Shown piece after piece: positions 35,953 to 43,841 of a DNA stretch of 64,000 bases. The position numbers were made by a program, and so were the translations under genes. The stretch's first letter is position 1; each line of letters begins with the position of its first letter. The notes beneath the pieces were generated by a model. It saw nothing but the letters and a program-made list of their open reading frames with translations. It had not been told where the DNA came from and ran no database searches. Origin of the DNA: Nonomuraea ceibae (GTDB lineage Bacteria > Actinomycetota > Actinomycetes > Streptosporangiales > Streptosporangiaceae); the NCBI RefSeq assembly GCF_019396325.1, contig NZ_JAHKRO010000011.1, positions 1 to 64,000 on the forward strand. Reading direction: 5' to 3'.

Positions 35953-38900
35953 CGCGGTCTCCGATCAGGTGGGGCAGGTACACGCCGAGCAGGTCGGCGG
36001 CGGGCGGGCAGACGAGCCCCGCCTCGGCCAGCAGCCGCTCGGTCGCCGTGCAGTCGAACGTGGGGCCGGTGCTGTCGTCGCCGTACTCGGCGAAGAACGC
36101 GGGGAAGGGCGCGAGCGGCAGGCTCTCGCCGCCGTCGAGCCTGCGCCGCACCTCGGCGCGCCACTCGGCGGCGGGCGCGAGCCGCACCGCGACGCCGTGC
36201 GCGGCCAGGCCGGCCGCCAGGTCGGCGGCGCCGAGCGTGCGCGGGTTGCGGTAGTGGAAGTCGCCGGTGGCGCCGGTCCTGGCCAGGTGCCCGATGGCGG
36301 CGGCGACGTGGTCGACGGGGGCCAGGTCGAGCTCCTCGCCGTCGGGGACCGTGCCGAGCAGCGCGCAGGTGGCGATCAGACGGCGCAGGAAGTCGTCGGA
36401 GGGCCCGGCGCCGGTGCGGCTGTCGCCGGAGATGCGCGCCGGGCGGTGCACGGTCACGGGCAGCCCGGCCTCGCGGGCCGCCGTGGCGAGCCGGTCGCCC
36501 ACCCACTTGCTCTGGTCGTAGCCGAGGTGCAGGCCGGCGGGGTCGGGCAGCGGGTCGCCCTCGCGCACCACCCGCTCGCCCGGGGTCAGGTGGACGCCGA
36601 GCGTCGAGATCAGGTGCACGGGCGTGCCGCGGCGGGCGGCGAGCCTGAGCAGGGCGAGCGTGCCGTCCACGTTGGCGGCCTTGAGCGCGCGGTACGGGCG
36701 GGTGAAGTCGACCTGCCCGCCGCTGTGCACGATCAGGTCGCAGTCGACGTCGGGCAGCGGCCCGGCGAGGTCCCCTGGCTCGCAGGCGATGCGGCCGGCG
36801 AAGTCGTCGCGCCACAGCCCGTGCGCGGCGAGGTTGCGCCGCACCCGCTCCTGCGGCTGATCGCCCCTGACGAGGCAGAGCACGGTGGCGTCGGAGTGCG
36901 TGAGCAGGTCGGCGAGCAGGTGCGCGCCGAGGAACCCGGTCGCCCCGGTGAGCAGCACCCGGCGCGGCTCGCCCCGGCCGCCGCCCGGCGCCACCGTGAA
37001 GTCCGCCGGCAGCGTCGCCTCGGCGTGCAGGTCGGGCGGCCCCTCCGGGGCGTGCCCGTCGAGGGCGGCGGCGAGCTCGGCCAGGTCGGCGCAGGCGAAG
37101 AAGACCGGCAGCGGCACCCGGACCCCGGTCTCCTCCGCCAGCCGGGCCACCGCCCGGGGCGTGAGCAGCGAGTGGCCGCCCAGCTCGAAGAAGCCGTCGC
37201 GGCGTCCGGCCCGCACCCCGAGGATCTCCTCCCACACCGCCGCGACCACGCGCTCGGTTCCGGTGCGAGGGCTCTCGTACGGCGTCGCCGCGGCGGCGGG
37301 CTCGGGCAGCGCCCGGAAGTCGACCTTGCCGTGCGGCGTCAGCGGCAGCGCGTCCAGCGTGACCACGGCCGCCGGGATCATCGACGACGGCAGGCGTCCC
37401 GCCAGGAAGCCGCGCAGCTCGGCCAGCCCGACCGGTTCGCCGGTCAGGTAGGCGACCAGCCGCCCGCCCACGGCGGTGACCACGCCCTCCCTGACGGCCG
37501 GGTGGGCCAGGCAGGCGGCCTCCACCTCGCCGGGCTCGATCCGCACCCCGTTGACCTTGAGCTGCCTGTCGGTGCGGCCGAGGAAGTCCAGCGTCCCGTC
37601 GGCGCGCATCCGCACCAGGTCGCCGGTCGCGTACATCCGGCCGCCCGGCAGGAACGGGTCGTCGCGGAAGCGCTCGGCGGTCAGGTCCGGCCGCCCCAGG
37701 TAGCCCTCGGCGACGCACTCGCCGCCCAGGTGCAGCTCGCCGGGCACGCCCGCGGGCGCGGGCCGGCCGTGCCGGTCCAGCACGTACGCGCGCACGTGCG
37801 GCAGCGGGACGCCGATCGGCAGGTGCGTGCGCTCCCCCAGCTCGCCGCCGTCGACGGTGCGGCAGACGGTCGCGCAGACGGTGGCCTCGGTGGGGCCGTA
37901 GTGGTTGTAGAAGGCGACCTTGCCGCCGGTGAGCCGGGCCCAGGTGCGCAGCCGTTCGAGGGGGACGCTCTCGCCGCCGACCATCATCGTCGTCAGCGGC
38001 CCCGGGTCGACCGGCCCGGCCTCCGCCAGGTCCTCCACCCACTGCTGCCACAGCGCCGAGGCCGTGTCGACCATGGTGATGCCCAGCTCGGAGCACAGGC
38101 GCATCAGCTCGGGCCCGCTGAGCGAGACCGGGTCGGGATGCAGCACCAGCGCGGCCCCGCTGATCAGCGCCGGGAAGATGTCGCCCACCGAGGCGTCGAA
38201 GCTCAGCGGCGGCACCATCAGCACCCGCTGCCCCGGCCCGAACCCGTGCGCGTCGCGGAACGAGACCGCCAGCCGGGCGGCGCTGCGGTGGCTGACGACC
38301 ACTCCTTTCGGCGTCCCGGTCGAGCCCGAGGTGTAGATCACGTACGCGGCGCCGTCGGCGGTGACCCGCCCGGACACCAGCTCGCCCGCGCCCCCGCCGG
38401 TGACGTCCAGGACGTCCCCGGGGACGGGCTCGTGCACCTCGCCCGGGACCGGCGCCACGCCGTCCTCGCCGATCACCGCCGCGCAGCCCGCCAGCATTGC
38501 GCGCGTGCGGTGCCCCGGCTGCGCGGGGTCCACGGGCACGTACGCGGCCTCGCACATCAGCACGGCGAGCACGGCCACCATGGCGTCGGGCCCCGCCTTG
38601 AGCCGGACCGCGACCAGGTTGCCCGCCCGCACCCCGGCCTCGCGCAGCTCGCCGGCCAGCACGCGGGCGCGGGCGGCCAGCTCGCCGTAGGTGAGGACGC
38701 CGCCGGGCGTGACGACGGCGGGAGCGGCGGGCGTCCTGGCGACCTGCCGGGCGATCAGCCCGTCCAGCCGGTCGGGCAGCACCAGCGCCAGCTCCTCCGG
38801 CGGCAGCATGCGCAGCTCGGACAGCCGGGCCTCGGGCCGCGCCGTCATCTCCTCCAGCAGCCGCCGCAGGTGCCCGCCCATCCGCTCCACGGTGGGGCGC

Positions 38901-40111
38901 TCGAACAGGTCGGTGCTGTAGGTGAGCATGAACTGCAGGTGCTCCTCGAACACCACCACGTCCACGGCCAGGTCGAACTTGGCCGGGGCCAGCCCCGACA
39001 CGACCGGCGTGCGCTCCAGCCCGGCCAGGTGCAGCGGGTCGGGGCCCTCCTTCAGCCCTTCGCCGGGGTTGTCCAGGTTGAGCAGCGTCTGGACGAGCGG
39101 TGCCTGCCCCCGGGACGGCCGCAGCTCGGACACCACCTCGTCGAACGGCACCGCGGCGTGCGTGAACGACTTCAGCAGGCGGCGCCGCGTCCGCTTGATC
39201 AGCTCCTGCACGGTCGGGTCGCCGCCGAGGTCGGCGCGGACGGCCAGCGTGTTGATGAACAGCCCGAAGACCCGCTCGAACTCCTCCTCGTCGCGCCCGG
39301 CGACCGCCGTGGCCACGCAGAAGTCGTCCTGGCCCGAGTGCCGCGACAGCATCGCCTGGTAGGCGGCCATCAGCACGATGAACGGCGTGCACCGCTGCGC
39401 CCTGGCCAGCTCGCGCACCCGGGTCCACAGCTCGACCGGCATCCGCTGGATGACCAGGTCGCCGTGGCCGCTCGGGGTGGCGGGCCTGGGCCGGTCGGCG
39501 GGCAGCTCCAGGGCCGGGACCCCGGCCAGCTCGGTGCGCCAGAACTCCAGGTGGGCGCCGTGATCCTGTTCGCGCTGGCGGCGGGCGTACTCCGAATAGG
39601 GCACGGCCGGCTCCAGCGGCGGCGCGGGCAGGCCCGCGGCGAACGCGGCGTAGAGCGCCGACAGCTCCGGGTACAGGATGCGCTCCAGCGACCAGGCGTC
39701 GCTCACGATGTGGTGCAGCACCATCAGCAGCACGTGCTCGCGCGGCCCGGCGCGCAGCAGGCTCACCCGGAACAGCGGCCCGGCGGCCAGGTCGAAGGGC
39801 CGGTTGGAGCGCTCGGCCAGCAGCCCGGGCAGGCTCTCCCCGGCGGCCTCGACGCGCTCGGCGACGACCGGCTCGCAGGGGCGTACGACGGCCGTCGGCA
39901 CGCCGTCCACCTCGGGGAAGACGGTGCGCAGAGCCTCGTGCCTGGCGGTCAGCTCGGTGAGCGCCCGCTCCAGCGCCGCCACGTCCAGCTCGCCCGTGAG
40001 CCTCTCGGCGACGGCGATGTTGTACGAGGCGTCGCCGCCGGAGAGCCGGTCGAGGAACCACAGGCGTTCCTGGCCCCTCGACATGACCGCGGCACGGCCT
40101 GCCAGCTGCAT
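35945..40111 (-). CDS. Single-module NRPS: C - A - PCP - thioester reductase
   Basis: A 1388-residue NRPS. C domain (about 1-430) with LHHIVSDAWS, close to LCL type. A domain (about 440-910): YVIYTSGSTGTPKGVV, YNHYGPTEATVC, ATGDLVRMRADG, PLTPHGKVDFRAL; aligning by eye to GrsA I read the specificity residues as D-A-G-D-M-G-H-V-C-K, which I cannot assign. PCP (about 940-1010): ELGGHSLLTPRAV. Reductase (about 1030-1388): LLTGATGFLGAHLLADLL, Thr in LISTLGV and YDQSK, so the product should leave as an aldehyde or alcohol. The module starts with C, so a starter must be supplied by another carrier. It heads a five-gene operon. Confidence 0.93.
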   Translation of the reverse strand: MQLAGRAAVMSRGQERLWFLDRLSGGDASYNIAVAERLTGELDVAALERALTELTARHEALRTVFPEVDGVPTAVVRPCEPVVAERVEAAGESLPGLLAERSNRPFDLAAGPLFRVSLLRAGPREHVLLMVLHHIVSDAWSLERILYPELSALYAAFAAGLPAPPLEPAVPYSEYARRQREQDHGAHLEFWRTELAGVPALELPADRPRPATPSGHGDLVIQRMPVELWTRVRELARAQRCTPFIVLMAAYQAMLSRHSGQDDFCVATAVAGRDEEEFERVFGLFINTLAVRADLGGDPTVQELIKRTRRRLLKSFTHAAVPFDEVVSELRPSRGQAPLVQTLLNLDNPGEGLKEGPDPLHLAGLERTPVVSGLAPAKFDLAVDVVVFEEHLQFMLTYSTDLFERPTVERMGGHLRRLLEEMTARPEARLSELRMLPPEELALVLPDRLDGLIARQVARTPAAPAVVTPGGVLTYGELAARARVLAGELREAGVRAGNLVAVRLKAGPDAMVAVLAVLMCEAAYVPVDPAQPGHRTRAMLAGCAAVIGEDGVAPVPGEVHEPVPGDVLDVTGGGAGELVSGRVTADGAAYVIYTSGSTGTPKGVVVSHRSAARLAVSFRDAHGFGPGQRVLMVPPLSFDASVGDIFPALISGAALVLHPDPVSLSGPELMRLCSELGITMVDTASALWQQWVEDLAEAGPVDPGPLTTMMVGGESVPLERLRTWARLTGGKVAFYNHYGPTEATVCATVCRTVDGGELGERTHLPIGVPLPHVRAYVLDRHGRPAPAGVPGELHLGGECVAEGYLGRPDLTAERFRDDPFLPGGRMYATGDLVRMRADGTLDFLGRTDRQLKVNGVRIEPGEVEAACLAHPAVREGVVTAVGGRLVAYLTGEPVGLAELRGFLAGRLPSSMIPAAVVTLDALPLTPHGKVDFRALPEPAAAATPYESPRTGTERVVAAVWEEILGVRAGRRDGFFELGGHSLLTPRAVARLAEETGVRVPLPVFFACADLAELAAALDGHAPEGPPDLHAEATLPADFTVAPGGGRGEPRRVLLTGATGFLGAHLLADLLTHSDATVLCLVRGDQPQERVRRNLAAHGLWRDDFAGRIACEPGDLAGPLPDVDCDLIVHSGGQVDFTRPYRALKAANVDGTLALLRLAARRGTPVHLISTLGVHLTPGERVVREGDPLPDPAGLHLGYDQSKWVGDRLATAAREAGLPVTVHRPARISGDSRTGAGPSDDFLRRLIATCALLGTVPDGEELDLAPVDHVAAAIGHLARTGATGDFHYRNPRTLGAADLAAGLAAHGVAVRLAPAAEWRAEVRRRLDGGESLPLAPFPAFFAEYGDDSTGPTFDCTATERLLAEAGLVCPPAADLLGVYLPHLIGDRDA

Positions 40112-40167
40112 GGTGACGAGTCCCCTAACCGCGGATGTCTGACTGGGAGGTTTGACTCAATAACTCT

Positions 40168-40182
40168 TAGGAAAGTTTCCTA
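40168..40182. promoter_or_regulatory. ROK-type box 3 between NRPS and GH3-2
   Basis: TAGGAAAGTTTCCTA, a perfect 15-base palindrome (seven-base arms around G), in the 162-base divergent region, 57 bases before the NRPS start and 92 before the GH3-2 start. It is the most symmetrical of the three copies. It sits in A/T-rich promoter-like sequence (CAATAACTCT before, TTTATTGACT after). A repressor here could control both directions. Confidence 0.68.
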
Positions 40183-40273
40183 TTTATTGACTGGGGTTGA
40201 TGCTATACACATGGGGCGACCACAGACAAGGACCACCCGGCGAAGATCCGAGCCGGGCGCAAGGGGAGGCACG

Positions 40274-41992
40274 ATGGGCGCGTCGATCGTCAGGAGTCCC
40301 GTACTGGCCGGGCTCGCCGACACCGTGCTGCAGCCGGGGTTCAAGGGCACGACCCTGCCGGACTGGGTGCGCAAACGACTCTCGACGGGGCTCGGCGGCA
40401 TCGCCCTGTACTCGCGCAACCTCGTGACAAGTAGTCAAATACGTGACCTAACCGCCGCAATTCGGGCAGAGAATCCGGAAGTGGTCATCGCCCTCGACGA
40501 GGAAGGCGGCGACGTCACCCGGCTGGAGGCCTTCACCGGCAGCTCCCGCCCCGGCAACCTCGCCCTCGGCGCCGCCGGCGACCCCGCTCTCACCCGCGCC
40601 GTCGCCCAGGGCATCGGCCACGACCTCGCCGCCGCCGGCATCAGCCTCAACTACGCGCCCGTCGTCGACATCGACGCCGAGGACAACCCCGTCGTCGGCA
40701 CCCGCGCCTTCGGCTCCGACCCCGAGCTCGTCGCCCGCCACACCACCGCCTGGGTGACCGGCCTCCAGTCAGCGGGCGTCGCCGCCTGCGCCAAGCACTT
40801 CCCCGGCCACGGCGCCACCTCCGTCGACTCCCACGACGCCCTGCCCGTCGTCCGCCTCTCCCGCGAGGAGCTCGCCGCCACCGCCCTGCTCCCCTACCGC
40901 GCCGCCATCGCCGCCGGGGTGCGCGCCGTCATGACCGGCCACCTGCTCGTCCCCGCGTACGACGAGTCCGAGCCCGCCACCACCAGCCGCCGCCTCATGG
41001 TCCAGCTGCTGCGCGAGGAGCTCGGCTTCGACGGGCTCATCGTGACCGACGGCATCGAGATGCCGGCCGTCTCCGCCCCGTACGGCCTCGGCGGCGCCAC
41101 CGTCCGCGCCCTCGCGGCCGGGGCCGACGCCATCTGCGTCGGCGGCGAGAACGCCACGCCCGGCGTCGTCGGGCTGCTGCGCAACGCCATCATGGCCGCC
41201 GTCGCCGACGGCACCCTGCCCGAGGAGCGCCTGGCCGAGGCCGCCGCCCGCGTCCGCGCCCTCACCCACTGGACCGCCACGCACCTCCCGATGCGCCCGC
41301 ACGCCCAAGCGGTCCACCTCACCCCGCCCCCGCTCACGAGCCCCCAGACGTCCCTCACAGCGCCCAGCGCGCCGGAGTCCACCGTCCAGCCCCCCGCAGC
41401 GCCCGCCGGCCCGGGAGCGCCGGTCGAGCCCGCCGACGCCCCTACGGCCGCCGGCGCCTCGCCTACGCAGTCGCCGGTCACGCCGCACCTCCCCGCCGCG
41501 CTCCCGCTGGCCGTGGGCTACCCCGAGTCCGCCCCGCGCAACGCGGCCCTGCTCGCCGCCCGCCGCGCGCTGCGGGTGACCGTGCACGAGCGCCCCGCCG
41601 GCGACGGCCCGCCCCACGTGGTCGAGCTCGACTCCCCCGTCAACCTCGCCGTGGACCGCGCCACCCCGTGGGGCCTGGTCACCCCGCTGACCCGGCTCTT
41701 CCCCGGCACGACGAGCGCCCGCCTGGCCGACCCGGAGCCCGAAGACCTGGCCAAGGCCGTGGACGCGGCCGAGGACCGCCTCCTGGTGGTCGTCATCCGC
41801 ACCGCCTACCGCCACACCTGGGTGACCGCGACGGTGGACGCCATCCTCGCCCGCCGCCCGGGCAGCGTCGTCGTCGAGCTGGGCACCCCGGGCCACGAAC
41901 GCCCCGGCGCCGTCCACATCGCCACCCACGGCGCGACGAACCCGTGCAGCGAGGCGGCGGCCACCGCCATCGCGCACCTGATCAGGACGTGA
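40274..41992 (+). CDS. GH3-family beta-N-acetylhexosaminidase-like protein 2
   Basis: A 572-residue paralogue of the enzyme at 30236. The same catalytic segments are present: CAKHFPGHGATSVDSHDAL, IVTDGIEMPAVS, IALDEEGGDVTRLEAF and EDNPVVGTRAFGSDPELVAR. Between the barrel and the C-terminal domain is a roughly 80-residue Pro/Ala/Thr-rich linker absent from the first copy. AGGGGAGG before ATG 40274 decides the start over an ATG at 40211. No signal peptide, so cytoplasmic. It is divergent from the NRPS across box 3 and ends 11 bases inside the convergent ROK2 gene. Confidence 0.87.
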   Translation: MGASIVRSPVLAGLADTVLQPGFKGTTLPDWVRKRLSTGLGGIALYSRNLVTSSQIRDLTAAIRAENPEVVIALDEEGGDVTRLEAFTGSSRPGNLALGAAGDPALTRAVAQGIGHDLAAAGISLNYAPVVDIDAEDNPVVGTRAFGSDPELVARHTTAWVTGLQSAGVAACAKHFPGHGATSVDSHDALPVVRLSREELAATALLPYRAAIAAGVRAVMTGHLLVPAYDESEPATTSRRLMVQLLREELGFDGLIVTDGIEMPAVSAPYGLGGATVRALAAGADAICVGGENATPGVVGLLRNAIMAAVADGTLPEERLAEAAARVRALTHWTATHLPMRPHAQAVHLTPPPLTSPQTSLTAPSAPESTVQPPAAPAGPGAPVEPADAPTAAGASPTQSPVTPHLPAALPLAVGYPESAPRNAALLAARRALRVTVHERPAGDGPPHVVELDSPVNLAVDRATPWGLVTPLTRLFPGTTSARLADPEPEDLAKAVDAAEDRLLVVVIRTAYRHTWVTATVDAILARRPGSVVVELGTPGHERPGAVHIATHGATNPCSEAAATAIAHLIRT

Positions 41993-43178
41993 ACAGCTCC
42001 TCGCGGGCCTGATCGAGGGCCGCCAGGACGGCGCCGCGCAACACCTGGTTGCCCTCGACCGTGCTGGTGGCCACCTGGGGCCGCACCGGGCAGATCCTGG
42101 CGACCGCCTCCTCCACCCGGGACGTGAGCGTGCGCCCGCCCGCGTGGCCGACCTCGCCGCCGAGGACGACGAGCCCCGGGTCGAGGATCACGCACACGGC
42201 CGCCACGCCCAGCGCGAGCCGGTGGGCGATCTCGTCGAGCAGCGGCTCGCCCTCGGTGCCCGCCGCGATGGCGACCTCGACGCACTCGCCGGCGTTGGCG
42301 GCCTCGAAGCCGTGGCTGCGCGCGAGCTCGGTCACCGCCTCGGCGCTGACGAGCGACTGCAGGCCGCCGGCCAGCGACGGGAGCCTGCCCGGCGAGGTGC
42401 GGATGTCCTCGGGCAGCGGCACGCCGGGCACGGGCAGGTAGCCGATCTCGCCCGCGCTGCCCGAGCGGCCCCGGTGGAGCTTGCCGCCGAGCATGACCGC
42501 CATGCCCAGCCCCCGGCTGGACCACAGCAGCACGAAGTCGTCGAGCCCCTTGGCCGCGCCGTCGGAACGCTCGGCGATGGCGGCGAGGTTGACGTCGTTC
42601 TCGATCGTCACCTCGCGCTTGAGGTCGCCCGCGAGCGCCTCGTGGATGCCCTCGTGCCAGCCGGGCAGGTCGAAGGAGAACCGCACGTCGCCGCTGCGCG
42701 GGTCGACCACGCCCGGGGTGCCGATGACCACGCCGCGCAGCTTGGCGACGCTCACCTTGGCGCTGCGGCACGCCTTCATCACGGCCTCGTGCACGGCGGC
42801 GACCGGGTCGTCGTGCCCGTTGGGGTCGACGGCGGCCTGCGCGACCGTGCGGCCGTTGATGTCGGCGATGGCCGCGGAGATCAGCTCGGGGCCGATCTCC
42901 AGCCCGGCCACGTACGCGCTGGAGGGGATCACGGAGTAGAGGGCCGCGTTGGGGCCGCGCCCGCCGCCCTGGCTGCCGACCACCTCGACCAGCCCGCGCT
43001 CCTCCAGCCGGGCGAGCGTCTGCGAGGCGGTCACCTTGGACAGCCCGGTCAGCTCGCCGATCTGGCCACGGGTCATCGGACCGGTGGCCAGCAAGAGCTC
43101 AAGCGCGGCCCGATCGTTGATCTCCCGAAGAAGTCTGGGCACACCAGGCCGTCGCTCCACGCTTAATCCCACCGTCAC
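41982..43178 (-). CDS. ROK-family transcriptional repressor 2
   Basis: A 398-residue ROK repressor closely related to ROK1: helix-turn-helix RLLREINDRAALELLLATG, GQIGELTGLSKVTASQTLARL; kinase-like domain with TIENDVNLAAIAERSDGA, SRGLGMAVMLGGKLHRG and SAGEIGYLPVPG. The near-identical recognition helix (TGLSKVTA) suggests it reads the same box as ROK1. GTG at 43178 lacks a clear ribosome-binding site; GTG 43172 is an alternative. It is convergent with GH3-2. I see no convincing box in its own promoter region. Confidence 0.88.
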   Translation of the reverse strand: MTVGLSVERRPGVPRLLREINDRAALELLLATGPMTRGQIGELTGLSKVTASQTLARLEERGLVEVVGSQGGGRGPNAALYSVIPSSAYVAGLEIGPELISAAIADINGRTVAQAAVDPNGHDDPVAAVHEAVMKACRSAKVSVAKLRGVVIGTPGVVDPRSGDVRFSFDLPGWHEGIHEALAGDLKREVTIENDVNLAAIAERSDGAAKGLDDFVLLWSSRGLGMAVMLGGKLHRGRSGSAGEIGYLPVPGVPLPEDIRTSPGRLPSLAGGLQSLVSAEAVTELARSHGFEAANAGECVEVAIAAGTEGEPLLDEIAHRLALGVAAVCVILDPGLVVLGGEVGHAGGRTLTSRVEEAVARICPVRPQVATSTVEGNQVLRGAVLAALDQAREELFTS

Positions 43179-43273
43179 ATAGAAAAGGGTTGCTGGAAGT
43201 TTAGCGCTCTCACCACTCCTCTCCAGTGGTCAGGAGCGGTCTTGGATCTCATTCCCCGCTCCCGCGCTCCCCT

Positions 43274-43287
43274 ATGCCACTAGGCAT
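43274..43287. promoter_or_regulatory. Candidate operator upstream of the Rrf2 gene
   Basis: ATGCC-ACTA-GGCAT, perfect five-base arms with a four-base centre, about 86 bases before the Rrf2 ATG in the region divergent from ROK2. Placement next to a regulator gene makes it a candidate site for either; no second copy was noticed. Confidence 0.3.
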
Positions 43288-43372
43288 GTCCGGCTCGCCC
43301 GGATACGTCCGACTGCCGGTTTTCGGCGACCTTGCGGCGAACCAGTGTTGACCAGGAGGGATAATCGAGAAC

Positions 43373-43822
43373 ATGCGCCTTTCCGCTCGTGTCGACTACG
43401 CCCTCCGCGCCGCCGCCGAACTCGCCGCTGCCGGTGCCGGCCCGACCACAGTGGGCGAGCTCGCCAAGGAGCAGGACATGCCGCCCAAGTACCTGGAGAA
43501 CATCCTGCTGCAGATGCGCCGCGCCGGTCTCGTCCGTGGTCAGCGCGGCCCCGAGGGCGGCTACGTCCTGGCCCGGCCCGCCGCCGAGATCTCCCTGGCC
43601 GACGTCATCAGGGCCGTCGACGGCCCGCTCGCCAACGTCCGCGGCGAACGCCCGGAGCACGTCGGCTACCGGGGGCCCGCCGAATCCCTCCAGCAGGTGT
43701 GGATCGCCCTGCGCGCCACCGAGCGGGCCATCCTGGAGGAGGTCACGTTGGAGCAGGTCGCCACCGGGGCGCTGCCCGACCGCGTCCGCCAGCTCGCCTC
43801 CGACCCCGCCGCCTGGGACTGA
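43373..43822 (+). CDS. Rrf2-family regulator without iron-sulfur cysteines
   Basis: A 149-residue Rrf2 protein: MRLSARVDYALRAAAELAAA, ELAKEQDMPPKYLENILLQM (recognition helix), GPEGGYVLARPAAEIS, ADVIRAVDGPL. It has no cysteine at all, so it cannot hold the Fe-S cluster of IscR/NsrR; such members often sense metabolites of the cysteine pathway, but no cys gene is here. AGGAGG at 43354-43359 is 13 bases before the ATG, farther than usual. It is convergent with the MFS gene. Confidence 0.87.
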   Translation: MRLSARVDYALRAAAELAAAGAGPTTVGELAKEQDMPPKYLENILLQMRRAGLVRGQRGPEGGYVLARPAAEISLADVIRAVDGPLANVRGERPEHVGYRGPAESLQQVWIALRATERAILEEVTLEQVATGALPDRVRQLASDPAAWD

Positions 43823-43841
43823 CCCGCCCGGCGGCGCCCCG

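Noticed and set aside
35742..40061. A long open frame of over 1400 codons overlapping the NRPS in another frame
   Set aside because: Its translation is low-complexity Arg/Gly/Ala/Pro with no domain; a result of high GC third positions in the true gene.
43190..43212. GGAAGTTTA in the ROK2 promoter region as a fourth ROK box
   Set aside because: It lacks the central AAAGTTTC core and is not palindromic.
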